This document shows, piece after piece, positions 30,076 through 39,173 of a stretch of 64,000 nt of DNA (positions within the stretch are counted from its first letter, which is position 1; every line of letters starts with the position of its first letter). The notes beneath the pieces were generated by a model. It was not told the origin of the DNA, searched no databases, and saw only the letters and a program-made list of their open reading frames with translations. The position numbers and the translations under genes are program-made. The DNA comes from a virus: positions 1 through 64,000 of IMG/VR virus record IMGVR_UViG_3300044844_000506; one strand, given 5' to 3'.

Positions 30076-31973
30076 TAACTGCCACACTCTCCACCGTTTA
30101 GACCACAAGCAGCACTATCAGTTACTTCAGCAAGAACCTCTTCGTGCTTCATATACTTCTTAATGTTCTCTTCTGTAAGAGGAATTGCACTAAGAGGCTC
30201 ATTACCCTTACTTCCAGCACGATAGATAGTCATACCCTTTAGATATTGCATATACTGAAGTGCTACTGGGCTAAGGTCTTCCCACTTAGTTTCTTTGGGA
30301 AGGTTAATTGTCTTGCTGATGCTGTTGTCAATATACTTCTGGATTTCAGCTTGTACTCTTAGATGCTCATCAGGTGTTACATCATAAGCACCAACGAATA
30401 CACTTAAATCCTTACCTTGATTATAGAACTCTTGGAATAAAGGCTCAACAATTACTTGCTCCTTCCAAACATTAGCATGACGATAACGTCTCATGTATGC
30501 CCATGAGAAGATAGGTTCAATACCTGTTGATGTTTCCATCAACATTCCAATTGTGCCTGTTGGAGCACAAGTAAGTAGTACGGAGTTACGAATACCATGC
30601 TGCTTAATTAACATTCTAATTCTTGGAGGAAGAGTCTTAGCATACTCTTGTTCAAGATACTTCTTTGCATCAAACGCAGAGAAAGCACTCTTGTCTCTTG
30701 AGATATAAACTGAAGTTAAGTAAGCCTCATCACGAATAGTAGTAAATAGTCTACCTAGGAATTCAATGCACTTATCACTACCATATCGGATTCCTAACTT
30801 AATGAGCATATAGTGCAAGCCCATTACCCCTAAACCAATTCTGCGAACCTTAAAGCTCTCAGCCTTGCATTCCTCTAAAGGATAATGGTTTAAAGTAAGG
30901 ACGTTATCTAGGAATCTAACCCCTGTCCTTACGGCATTCGCCAGACGCTTCCAGTCTACGTCAGAGCCGTCTGGAAGCACCATCTGAGGTAGGTTGATAT
31001 GCCCTAGGCAGCAGTTGTTATACGGCCCCATAGGGATTTCTCCACAAGGATTGGTGCAGTCTAATTCCTGAGCATAACCGATTGAGCTATGCTTTTGAGC
31101 GAGGTCAATATTGAAGAAACCAGGATCTCCACATTCTACGCTGGACTTAAAGATTCTTTCCCATAAATCCTTGGCACGAATATCTACCTGACCCTCTACT
31201 TCGAATACGTCTGTCCAACTAGCTCTATGATGCTGTTCTGCCCTCTTAATTGCCTCTTGAGCATTCATACCAATTACTTCAATGTAATCAGTTTTTTCAG
31301 CATTTGATCTCTTTAGACGATAGACATTATAACGTCTATTGTTAAATGTAAAATGCCAAGGTTCATCATTCTCTACTGCTTCAATAAATCTGTCTGTAAT
31401 ACCTACAGAGATATTGAAGTTGTTTAATTCGTGCTTGTTTAACTTTACATCTAAGAACTCTAGAATGTCTGGGTGAGTAATATTAAGAATTGCAATGAGT
31501 GCTGTTCTTCTGTTCTTACCAGCACGAACTTGATCACCTACTGAGTTGATCATTCTCATTACTGAGATAGATCCTGGTGCTGAGTTCTTAATATTGTTAA
31601 TATCGTCTCCCTTTGGGCGAATCTTGGAGAAATTAAATCCAATACCTCCACCACCACAGGAAATCTTATAAACGTCAGAAAGTAACTTAGCGATAGAACC
31701 TACGTTATCTTCTACTCCAAGAACGTAGCAGTTAAGAAGGTTTTGACGATCTCTTCCAGCACCGAAGATAATTCTTCCACCAGGAACAAAATCACCAGAA
31801 CCTAGTACTTCATAGAACTTCTGAAATACTGATTCCTTATCTTCATCCTTTTCACAAGAAGCCATAGTCTTAGCCATGACTTTAGCTCTCTCACCCCAAG
31901 ATTCTTCTCCTGGATAAGCATAACGAGCCTTAAATATTTCTTGACCTACAGTACCTAATTGTTTTAATGCCAT
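30075..31973 (-). CDS. nrdJ: Class II (B12-dependent) ribonucleotide reductase
   Basis: 632 residues in one chain. Visible: N-terminal FVPGGRIIFGAG, NCYVLG (active-site Cys), ISCGGGGIGFNFSKIRP, NPCGEIPM (the Asn-x-Cys-x-Glu catalytic loop), CAPTGTIGMLMETSTGIEP, and the C-terminal redox pair CGLNGGEC. Lack of a separate NrdB and the single-chain build fit the adenosylcobalamin class. It makes deoxynucleotides during infection and depends on host cobalamin. It lies between gp46-like and FmdB-like genes. Confidence 0.92.
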   Translation of the reverse strand: MALKQLGTVGQEIFKARYAYPGEESWGERAKVMAKTMASCEKDEDKESVFQKFYEVLGSGDFVPGGRIIFGAGRDRQNLLNCYVLGVEDNVGSIAKLLSDVYKISCGGGGIGFNFSKIRPKGDDINNIKNSAPGSISVMRMINSVGDQVRAGKNRRTALIAILNITHPDILEFLDVKLNKHELNNFNISVGITDRFIEAVENDEPWHFTFNNRRYNVYRLKRSNAEKTDYIEVIGMNAQEAIKRAEQHHRASWTDVFEVEGQVDIRAKDLWERIFKSSVECGDPGFFNIDLAQKHSSIGYAQELDCTNPCGEIPMGPYNNCCLGHINLPQMVLPDGSDVDWKRLANAVRTGVRFLDNVLTLNHYPLEECKAESFKVRRIGLGVMGLHYMLIKLGIRYGSDKCIEFLGRLFTTIRDEAYLTSVYISRDKSAFSAFDAKKYLEQEYAKTLPPRIRMLIKQHGIRNSVLLTCAPTGTIGMLMETSTGIEPIFSWAYMRRYRHANVWKEQVIVEPLFQEFYNQGKDLSVFVGAYDVTPDEHLRVQAEIQKYIDNSISKTINLPKETKWEDLSPVALQYMQYLKGMTIYRAGSKGNEPLSAIPLTEENIKKYMKHEEVLAEVTDSAACGLNGGECGS

Positions 31974-32032
31974 ATATCCTCTTAAAATATGTAATAATAT
32001 GTATGAGCAATCTCAATACATTGTAACTTTTT

Positions 32033-33625
32033 CTAATTTTTTAGTCTTGTAATACCGTTCTTTTTTACAAGAGAAATTTTAGAATGTTCAGCTAATAAAT
32101 CCTTCAAGGTTGAATTATGAGTAATAACAAGGATTAGTTTATCCTTGGAAAGTTCTTGAAGTAGATTGTATATTCCTTGTATCGACTCATCATCTATAGA
32201 TTCAACTACTTCATCAAGTAATAAGAGATTAAACTTATTCTTGTTAGTAAACCCAAGAAGACCTTGCAAAGCCAATAATACAGCAAAGTTAATTTTCTTT
32301 CTTTCACCACCAGATAAAGATGCAAAAATTATTTCCTCTCCATTGACAAATACCTTCTCTTGTAGAGAATCATCAAACATTACCATAAACTTACCATTAG
32401 TAGTATATGAAAGGTAATGATTGCATCTGTCGTTGAAGTAATTTAAAACATTGCGAATAATATACTTAACAAAACCCTGTTCAGAGAAAACAATCTCCCA
32501 GAACTTAAGTATATCTATATCTTTTGTTACAGTTCCCTTATCGGTATAAACACCAGACAGATTAGAGTTGTACTGCTCTTTTAAGTTATTTAACGTCTGT
32601 ATTGAAACTTGTAACGAATGTAATTCATCTAGCTTCTTAAAATCACTAGAGGAGATAGGGATGTTTATATTGTTTAACTGAGACTTATAAAAATTACAGT
32701 CTCCTGTTAATTTCTGTAGCTGATCTTCAAGTCTGAGAAGATCTTGATTACAAGCATCTTTCCAGTTATCAGGCTTTTTATTTAAGATTGAGTTACACTG
32801 GTAGCAGACTTCGTGATCCTTGTTATTCTTAATTTCCTTCTGGATAACTTTGATTTCAGTTTCCACAGAGGATTTCGAATTACTAAGGTCTGAGTACTCT
32901 TTTTCGAGATTACGCTTCTTTGCTTCGAGTTGTTCGATTGATTCAAGGGTGATATTTCCAATAAGATTGTTATTACGTTTGATTGTATCAATCTTTTCGT
33001 TAGCTGCCTTTACTTTGGATTCAATGTCCTTGATATTTTTATTGTATTCATTAATCAATGCATCCTTAGATTTTAATACTGAAGACTGAGTAGACTTGTA
33101 ATCCTTGATCTTGTCTCTCATCTTAAAGACTTCATCTAAGTTAAGGAAGTTCTTTAAGATAATTCTCTTGTCTTCTAAAGACGCTGAAATGAAGTCGAAA
33201 TCATTCTGTTGACCCCATACCGTTGAAGCTACAAATGTCTTGTAGTTTAGGTTGAAGTATTTTTCTACTTCTGCCTGAGTCGCGGTAATGGATTCTTGAG
33301 TTCTATCGTCACCATTTACAATGAATCTCAAGAAATTGGGTCTACGGGTACGTTCAATAACTACTCTTCCGTTGTCTAGTTTAATCCTGACTAGACATTC
33401 CTTCTTATGTTTGTTATTTACTAATGCCTCTTCCGTAGACTTGCGAATCGTCTTTCCATAAAGACCCCAAACTATAGCCTCAAAAATAGACGATTTACCA
33501 CTACCGTTACTGCCACCGATATCCTTATTCTTGCCTTCTACAAATACAATTCCGCTGTCATTAAACTCTAAACTAATATCTCCGATAGAGTAAAAGTTCT
33601 TAATCTCAATATTACTTAGGTTCAT
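32033..33625 (-). CDS. 46: gp46/SbcC/Rad50-like recombination ATPase
   Basis: 530 residues. Walker A GSNGSGKSSIFEAIVWGLYG near residues 38-57, Q-loop WGQQNDFDF, long coiled coils with a zinc hook CYQC near residue 275, ABC signature LSGGERKKINFAVLLALQ, Walker B NLLLLDEVVESID, and a final His motif. Works with the gp47-like nuclease to resect DNA ends for UvsX. Overlaps that gene by 14 bases. Confidence 0.92.
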   Translation of the reverse strand: MNLSNIEIKNFYSIGDISLEFNDSGIVFVEGKNKDIGGSNGSGKSSIFEAIVWGLYGKTIRKSTEEALVNNKHKKECLVRIKLDNGRVVIERTRRPNFLRFIVNGDDRTQESITATQAEVEKYFNLNYKTFVASTVWGQQNDFDFISASLEDKRIILKNFLNLDEVFKMRDKIKDYKSTQSSVLKSKDALINEYNKNIKDIESKVKAANEKIDTIKRNNNLIGNITLESIEQLEAKKRNLEKEYSDLSNSKSSVETEIKVIQKEIKNNKDHEVCYQCNSILNKKPDNWKDACNQDLLRLEDQLQKLTGDCNFYKSQLNNINIPISSSDFKKLDELHSLQVSIQTLNNLKEQYNSNLSGVYTDKGTVTKDIDILKFWEIVFSEQGFVKYIIRNVLNYFNDRCNHYLSYTTNGKFMVMFDDSLQEKVFVNGEEIIFASLSGGERKKINFAVLLALQGLLGFTNKNKFNLLLLDEVVESIDDESIQGIYNLLQELSKDKLILVITHNSTLKDLLAEHSKISLVKKNGITRLKN

Positions 33626-34631
33626 TTAATTCTTTAACTTTATTAAGAATCCCCATAACTTCTTCCTTAGAGTACGGGAAATCTAGTTTACTTAGATACT
33701 CTTCAAACGTAGCATCATTAAATTCACCAGGAGATACTAAATAAGGATTTTGGTTAGCTACTAATTCTAGGTCTGGATTGATATATTTAATATCAACGTA
33801 GTTAACCTTATACTCTTCTATTAGTTTCTTAATTAGATCAGGGATGTATACTTTATCTGAGGGATTTAGTAACACCCTGACAATGTTATAATACTTAACT
33901 GTGTCTAATTTTTTTGGTAGATCCTGAAGTTCTTGCAGGGTACAGTTAATGTATCTAGGTCCGCCTACGAACGGAACTTTTTCAAATACCGTTTTATTTG
34001 AATAGACTTTTAGAAGCCCAAGATTTCCTTTATGTTCAGCTTCGAAAAACGACGTTGGATATGGGGTTCCAAGTATCTCAATGTTGTGGTGAACGGTAGG
34101 ACGATGGATATGCCCAAGAAAAGTACGAGCGCAAAGCTGGCTAGGGTCAATACTAAAATCGTAATCACCGATAGAATTAATGCAGCCTCGATAGCCGAAA
34201 TGACCAAAAACATAATCGTCGCTGGTAACTTTGTTATCGTAGAGATAGTTATAAATTTTTTGCTCATCTTCATAGTGCGGAATAAGGTGTGCCGTTCTAC
34301 CACCTATTTCAATTATATAGGGCTTATTACATATTTTTACGTTATCGCTATTAAATAGACTTAAATAAGTTAAACCGTCATCTGATTTATTTGATGCATC
34401 ATGATTGCCCATTAAAACATAGCAATCCATGTCAATGTAATCAAATAATTCTTTGATCTTAAGTAATACCTCTGGAGTAGGTTTTCTCTTATCTGAGATA
34501 TCTCCTAAAAAGATAACCTGTTGGGGTTTATGCTTGTTGATATTATCTTTAATAGCTTGTATTTGGTGATCTAAATATCCAGGATACTTGTTATCAAAAT
34601 GAGTATCACCAATAATAAGATATTTAATCAT
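33612..34631 (-). CDS. 47: gp47/SbcD/Mre11-like nuclease
   Basis: 339 residues. Phosphoesterase motifs: GDTHFD near residues 8-13, FLGDISDKR near 41-49, MGNHDAS near 74-80, FGHFGY, and FLGHIHRP. These are the metal ligands of the Mre11 family. Together with the gp46-like ATPase it trims and resects double-strand ends. Standard length for T4-like gp47. Confidence 0.93.
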   Translation of the reverse strand: MIKYLIIGDTHFDNKYPGYLDHQIQAIKDNINKHKPQQVIFLGDISDKRKPTPEVLLKIKELFDYIDMDCYVLMGNHDASNKSDDGLTYLSLFNSDNVKICNKPYIIEIGGRTAHLIPHYEDEQKIYNYLYDNKVTSDDYVFGHFGYRGCINSIGDYDFSIDPSQLCARTFLGHIHRPTVHHNIEILGTPYPTSFFEAEHKGNLGLLKVYSNKTVFEKVPFVGGPRYINCTLQELQDLPKKLDTVKYYNIVRVLLNPSDKVYIPDLIKKLIEEYKVNYVDIKYINPDLELVANQNPYLVSPGEFNDATFEEYLSKLDFPYSKEEVMGILNKVKELNEPK

Positions 34632-35011
34632 ACAGGTGTTTCCTCTTTTTCACATTCATCACATAGAGTTTTTTCCCATCCCCATACAGTCATGGTTTTT
34701 CCAGCCTGTCCACAATATTCGCAAACTTTAGCTGATTTTATCTCTGCTTCATCTACAAAATCATAAAACAAATCTATGCCTAAATTTCCCTGCAATCTAA
34801 GTGTTCCATATTTTTCTTTAACGACTACTATACCCTGAAATTGTTTTTCAGGAATATTCTCTGGAAATTTTTCCATGTAGTCCATCATCTTAGAACAAGT
34901 TTCATCTACTATAGTGTTCCAACCTCTGCCACATTCAAATCTCTCTTTACCACTTCGCAAGTTACGAAACAGCATAGGATACTTTTCAATGATTTCTTTT
35001 TGGGTAATCAT
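34628..35011 (-). CDS. Conserved phage zinc-finger protein
   Basis: 127 residues with an N-terminal helix, the segment VVVKEKYGTLRLQGN, and a C-terminal zinc site CEYCGQAGKTM and LCDECEK. The Glu-Lys-Tyr-Gly-Thr-Leu-Arg segment followed by Cys pairs is a pattern I recognise in many phage genomes, without known function. Overlaps ThyX and gp47 genes by four bases each. Confidence 0.7.
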   Translation of the reverse strand: MITQKEIIEKYPMLFRNLRSGKERFECGRGWNTIVDETCSKMMDYMEKFPENIPEKQFQGIVVVKEKYGTLRLQGNLGIDLFYDFVDEAEIKSAKVCEYCGQAGKTMTVWGWEKTLCDECEKEETPV

Positions 35012-35709
35012 AGTTCTATACCTAATCTATCTAGGTCTGTATTAATTTGATCTTTAATTAGCTTCGCATACATCTGAATCTCTTTCTGTGCATCTGGCTT
35101 AAGTCTCTGATTAAGGAAATGCAGAACTGCCTGTAGAGATACAGTCCAATAAGATTCAGAGTAGATATTTTGTGGAAGAACCAATCGGGCTTGTTCTCTA
35201 GCTACACCAGAGTCAATGAATGCTTTATATGTTCTATATGCCTCATCGCACGCTAATTTAATTCTATACTGTAAAACAACCTGATCTAATTCTGGATTAG
35301 AATCTGAAGATTGTTTATTGTGTTTGGTATTAGATCTAAATTCGTTAGGATAGAAAAACTCTGGTTCCAATTCTGTGTATCTACCAGACACTTCATTCCA
35401 TGAGCAACCTTTATCTGAATCATAAAGTTCGTTACTCATCCATGTAGAACCTATTTGATATTTCTTCCACTGATTAAATACAAAAATAGGTGCCTTGATA
35501 TGGAAGGTATAGTAGGTATGCCTGAATGGGCTGGTATGCTCATTATCCCATAAAAACTTTACTAACTTCTCATCCTTTTCATCAAATGCTTCTTTACGTT
35601 TGCCATGAGAGATTCTAGCTGCATTGACTACCTTTAATGCAGTATCGTGCTGCATTTTATCAACTAGATCAACAAAGCCAACATAATCATGAATAAATAA
35701 ACGAGTCAC
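35008..35709 (-). CDS. thyX: Flavin-dependent thymidylate synthase (ThyX)
   Basis: 233 residues. GTG 35709 is the start, overlapping the previous stop (GTGA), with AAGGA upstream. HTSPFRHTYYTFHIKAPIFVFNQW and SWNEVSGRYTE are ThyX marks; EQARLVLPQNIYSESYW and FLNQRLKPDAQKEIQ follow. The usual RHR substrate motif reads Lys-Lys-Tyr-Gln, and about 14 residues (TWMSNELYDSDKGC) are inserted before SWNEVSGRY. It makes dTMP from dUMP with FAD. See findings. Confidence 0.85.
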   Translation of the reverse strand: MTRLFIHDYVGFVDLVDKMQHDTALKVVNAARISHGKRKEAFDEKDEKLVKFLWDNEHTSPFRHTYYTFHIKAPIFVFNQWKKYQIGSTWMSNELYDSDKGCSWNEVSGRYTELEPEFFYPNEFRSNTKHNKQSSDSNPELDQVVLQYRIKLACDEAYRTYKAFIDSGVAREQARLVLPQNIYSESYWTVSLQAVLHFLNQRLKPDAQKEIQMYAKLIKDQINTDLDRLGIEL

Positions 35710-35978
35710 TCTGAAATTCCTTTATTACAGTCGCATTTGTTTGGGATGTATCCATAATTACTTATTGCATTACTGTCATATCCACAAGTAAAGCAATTCA
35801 TATGAAGTACAACACCAACTACTCTAATTTTATTAGTATTCTTAACTAATCTTGAAACAGATTCAGCTACTAGTAGTAGTGGTGAATCAGTATTATCATC
35901 CCAATATGTTGTTGTAGCTGGGATGCCCTCATTATCTATCCAATCAATTTCTACTTTCCATCTTTTACCGCTTGGCAT
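35706..35978 (-). CDS. Hypothetical protein with Cys pair
   Basis: 90 residues from ATG 35978, with AGGTG five bases before it; a GTG at 35984 overlapping the polymerase stop is the alternative. Beta-rich first half (KVEIDWIDNEGIPATTTYW), then CFTCGYDSN and a final CDC, suggesting a zinc site. Between polymerase and ThyX genes. Function unknown. Confidence 0.6.
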   Translation of the reverse strand: MPSGKRWKVEIDWIDNEGIPATTTYWDDNTDSPLLLVAESVSRLVKNTNKIRVVGVVLHMNCFTCGYDSNAISNYGYIPNKCDCNKGISE

Positions 35979-35980
35979 AA

Positions 35981-37105
35981 TCACCTGTTAAGTACTTCCT
36001 CTCTGTTAATAATAGAGCCTGAGTTGCTAAATTTTACTTCTGTCTTAGCAGCAAAGTTGTTTCCAATACAAACTTCAATCTCAAGTGGAACCTTAAAGTT
36101 AAATCCTAAGGACTTTAGGAGTGGGTAGTTCCTGAGTTTATTGTACATGATTTGTAGTGTCTCTTCAGTATCATTCTTGTTTGAGATAACTTCAATAGAG
36201 TCATGTACAGTACCACAAACGTAAGAATCCAATCCACGATATTTTAACTCCCTATCTAGGTCAATTAGTCCGTAACAAACAATATCTGATGCTGAACTTT
36301 GAATGCCAAAGTTAATACCTTGACGATAACATCCATCTCTAACTTGCTGAACTGGTGAATCTACGTCTGGTAGATTTCTACGTCTTCCGAATAGAGATGT
36401 ACAGTACTTATTTTCTGTGATGGTGTTTTTTACCTCATCCATCCACTCGAAGACTCTGGGATATACTTCTTGGAACTTAGCGATTGTTCTTTCAGCTACT
36501 TCCATAGATACGTTAGCTGTTTTACTAAGTTTCCATGCACCACCACCGTATACTACAAGGAAGGATACTGACTTCGCAATCTGTCTCTCGTCATCTGTAA
36601 CTTTGCTTATTTCTTTCTCGTAGATAAGTGATGCTGTATATCTGTGAAGGTCTGCTCCTGAGTTAAAGGCTTTGATCATGTTAGTCTCATTAGCAATATG
36701 AGCTAACACTCTAAGTTCCATAGCTTTGAAGTCAGCAGTGATGAAATCATAGCCGACAGGAGAGATACAGCACTCTCGGATACTATCTACTTTTTCTCTG
36801 GGTAAGGTATGAAAGGATAATCCGAGGGGGAAATCCTTACCGTTCTTGATAGCCTTGTAGGCACCACAAGACAATCTTCCAGTAATTGTGCCTTCAGGAC
36901 GATAGTCAAAGTAAATACGGTCATTACCTGTATTGCTAAGAGCCTTCTTGGCTCCTGTAACATAGGTAGAATAAAGTTTCTCCTTTGCGCGATAAGTTTT
37001 GAGAGATGTGAAGAACTCAAGAGCTTGCTCCAACTTAGCTGTTGGTAAAGTCTCGATGTGCATCTTTGCAATATCTTCATCAGTTAACTTTTTCTTGTAG
37101 GCCAT
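35981..37105 (-). CDS. polA: Family A DNA polymerase, catalytic fragment (palm/fingers)
   Basis: 374 residues from ATG 37105 (MAYKKKLTDEDIAKM). Contains TYRAKEKLYSTYV, RLSC (as RPEGTITGRLSC), motif A ADFKAMELRVLAH, motif B RQIAKSVSFLVVYGGG (O-helix Arg, Lys, Phe, Tyr), GRRRNLPDV, and motif C TVHDSIEV, where the family usually has HDE. Only the polymerase part is present; thumb and exonuclease are on two other genes, with a kinase gene between. The catalytic Asp residues are intact, so it is likely active as part of a multi-subunit enzyme. Confidence 0.93.
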   Translation of the reverse strand: MAYKKKLTDEDIAKMHIETLPTAKLEQALEFFTSLKTYRAKEKLYSTYVTGAKKALSNTGNDRIYFDYRPEGTITGRLSCGAYKAIKNGKDFPLGLSFHTLPREKVDSIRECCISPVGYDFITADFKAMELRVLAHIANETNMIKAFNSGADLHRYTASLIYEKEISKVTDDERQIAKSVSFLVVYGGGAWKLSKTANVSMEVAERTIAKFQEVYPRVFEWMDEVKNTITENKYCTSLFGRRRNLPDVDSPVQQVRDGCYRQGINFGIQSSASDIVCYGLIDLDRELKYRGLDSYVCGTVHDSIEVISNKNDTEETLQIMYNKLRNYPLLKSLGFNFKVPLEIEVCIGNNFAAKTEVKFSNSGSIINREEVLNR

Positions 37106-37658
37106 TAAAAATCTCAGCAATTAGAGAGCGTACCGTAACTTCAAATTCCTTCTCTGTCCCATTATTATAGATATGAATGGCCCCTTCTTTCCATAAATCC
37201 GCATTTTGGAATGCTGTTTCACTAGGGCTATCCCATATCTTGCGATTATAGCCTCTCTTTAGTAATTCTTTTTCCTGAACATCAATTTCAATTATGTATA
37301 CAGGTCTATCCTTGTAGTGATTCTTTACAACTCTAAGTTCATTGGGGAATCTACAATCACTAAAGATAATAACTTCATCATTCTCTGTATAGTAATTCTT
37401 GCTAATAGCCATGTCAACCCATACATCAGGGTTTAAGGATCTAGCAAGCATACCACCAAAAATAATAAACTCTCGATACTTTTCTTTATCTCTTTCTAAC
37501 TCTTCTAATGTTAGACCTAAATTAATAGCTGCCATCTTTTTAAGTTCATCAGCAAAAGCTATACGACGAATCTTAGAGTATTCTTTTCTGGCATACTTTA
37601 TAAAGGTGTCTTTACCAGACTTACTTCTTCCAATTAATAAAATTACTGGCATCTTCAT
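37080..37658 (-). CDS. Deoxynucleoside monophosphate kinase (T4 gp1-like)
   Basis: 192 residues. P-loop LIGRSKSGKDTFIKYARKE near residues 6-24, FADELKKMA, DVWVDMAI, IIFSDCRFPNEL, and IEIDVQEKELLKRG give the T4 gene 1 kinase pattern. It phosphorylates dNMPs to dNDPs. The gene sits between two parts of the split polymerase: its start overlaps the thumb fragment by ATGA and its end overlaps the catalytic fragment by 26 bases. Confidence 0.85.
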   Translation of the reverse strand: MKMPVILLIGRSKSGKDTFIKYARKEYSKIRRIAFADELKKMAAINLGLTLEELERDKEKYREFIIFGGMLARSLNPDVWVDMAISKNYYTENDEVIIFSDCRFPNELRVVKNHYKDRPVYIIEIDVQEKELLKRGYNRKIWDSPSETAFQNADLWKEGAIHIYNNGTEKEFEVTVRSLIAEIFNGLQEKVN

Positions 37659-38140
37659 TTGCTTGATCTCTTTTCTAGTTCTGCTTCAATTAAGTTTTCT
37701 AAAGTCTCCATAGCATTCTTATCAACACTAGGAGATCCCTTGTCGGTTTTAGTAGGAGGGTACAATCCTAAACCTTCAGAATCATGATAGAATATCTTAA
37801 TAAGATCCTTATTAGATGCAATATTATATTCTTCTTTTACAAAAGGGAACGATAGAACCTTGGACTTAGCCTCATCAACTTTACTCTTAACTCTTGAATC
37901 TAGATTGCCTAAGGTTCCATTATCAATCAGCATACCTCTATTTTCAATATCAGCTAATACTGGGATTAAAGGTGATAAAAGATTCTTGTAATGATCTGTT
38001 AGGTCCAACTTCTGAAGCTCAGAATACATCTTATGAAATAGCATTAAAGTATAATAGCTATCCATAGCATTACCTTTAGCCATCTCAGAAAGGGGCATTG
38101 ACTCCCAATCCTGCTTCTTTCCATCTTTTACTGTTAACAT
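37655..38140 (-). CDS. Family A DNA polymerase, exo III and thumb fragment
   Basis: 161 residues. AKGNAMDSYYTLMLFHKMY (Exo III type, Tyr-x3-Asp region) lies near residues 21-39, then the thumb of a PolA protein: LIPVLADIENRGMLIDN, YNIASNKDLIKIFYH, and TKTDKGSPSVDKNAMETL. It has neither polymerase nor exo I/II motifs. The ATG shares its A with the stop of the UDG/exo gene (TAATG), so the two are translationally coupled. Must assemble with the other pieces to act. Confidence 0.85.
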   Translation of the reverse strand: MLTVKDGKKQDWESMPLSEMAKGNAMDSYYTLMLFHKMYSELQKLDLTDHYKNLLSPLIPVLADIENRGMLIDNGTLGNLDSRVKSKVDEAKSKVLSFPFVKEEYNIASNKDLIKIFYHDSEGLGLYPPTKTDKGSPSVDKNAMETLENLIEAELEKRSSK

Positions 38141-39159
38141 TATAAAACCTCAAGGTTTTCTGGGAAGTATCTCTTAACTAAGTTAATTAACTTAGTATTC
38201 TGGTTCTCATCAATTAGGTGAGCCATGCCAGCGGTGTCCCAGATATTCTCCAATAATATGCCCTCACGGTCTAAAAATTTGTAATCGAACTTGGCATTCT
38301 GTAGAACTTTAATGTTATTTGGGTTGCCAGTCACAGAGTTAATTAAAGCATATAGATCTGTCTTGTCTTTGTTCAAGAAAGGAGACTCTCTATGATAGAT
38401 AGGAATAACAACACTAGCTACCCCTTCCGCATCCTTGTAAGAGATTGAGATAGTAAGAATCTTATCTGTTAAGAAGTTTAATCCATTAGTCTCAATGTCA
38501 ACAGAGACTGCTTCATCGGTTGAGTCCAGAGAGTTAGTAGAAATAATCTGTTTAAATTCTTGGAGATCTTTTACAACCGAGTATCTTAACTTTAGTGGAG
38601 TAATACTCTTATGAATAATCTTATTCAGAGCTAAAGATACATCGCTGATAATAACATCTCTGTACTTAGGCTCAATAAATAAGATTGATAGGCTATAAGT
38701 TGGAATTACAGGAATCTCATTATAATTAAATTCTGAGCCGTGATTCTTCTCAATACCAGACTTCTTCATTAGCATCTTAAATGCTAAGTTTCCCATAGGA
38801 ATGATCAGCTTGGGCTTTACAGCCTCTACAGTCTCTTCCAAGTACTTTCTACATACTTTCATGCTCTCAGCATCCATGTGCTTATCCTGCACTTGTGGAC
38901 ACTTTACGGAGGCAGAGATTGTATACTTTATATTTCCTAGTAGAGGCCCGATCACATCATTAAATAATGCCTCTGTTTGCTCAGATAAAACTAAACCCTC
39001 AAACCCATTAAATTGAAATGAGTCTACAAGAAATAGTATATCCGACTGACTTAGGTCTACATAATCCTTATAGCAGTGAAACGGTTTATTAATAGAAAGA
39101 ATCTTGCAACCTTGACATTCAGGGTTCTCGTTTTTCTTGTATAAATCTAAAAGACTCAT
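38140..39159 (-). CDS. UDG-like domain fused to PolA 3'-5' exonuclease
   Basis: 339 residues. Residues 1-175 match the Fe-S uracil-DNA glycosylase fold: CQGC (Cys15, Cys18), SVKCPQ (Cys87), KVCRKYL (Cys103, 15 residues after Cys87), and PKLIIPMGNLAFKML. The catalytic GE-P-G and HPS motifs are not recognisable (VDSFQFNG and TYSLS instead), so it may be a structural Fe-S domain. Residues 200-339 hold the exonuclease: SVDIETNGLNF (Exo I) and LQNAKFDYKF (Exo II). First piece of the split polymerase; ends exactly where Exo III should follow. Confidence 0.85.
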   Translation of the reverse strand: MSLLDLYKKNENPECQGCKILSINKPFHCYKDYVDLSQSDILFLVDSFQFNGFEGLVLSEQTEALFNDVIGPLLGNIKYTISASVKCPQVQDKHMDAESMKVCRKYLEETVEAVKPKLIIPMGNLAFKMLMKKSGIEKNHGSEFNYNEIPVIPTYSLSILFIEPKYRDVIISDVSLALNKIIHKSITPLKLRYSVVKDLQEFKQIISTNSLDSTDEAVSVDIETNGLNFLTDKILTISISYKDAEGVASVVIPIYHRESPFLNKDKTDLYALINSVTGNPNNIKVLQNAKFDYKFLDREGILLENIWDTAGMAHLIDENQNTKLINLVKRYFPENLEVL

Positions 39160-39173
39160 AAATATAATAAAGT

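Noticed and set aside
38136-38146. Programmed -1 frameshift joining the UDG/exo and thumb genes
   Set aside because: No X-XXY-YYZ heptamer stands at the junction (GAG GTT TTA TAA TG); a TAATG re-initiation overlap explains it more simply.
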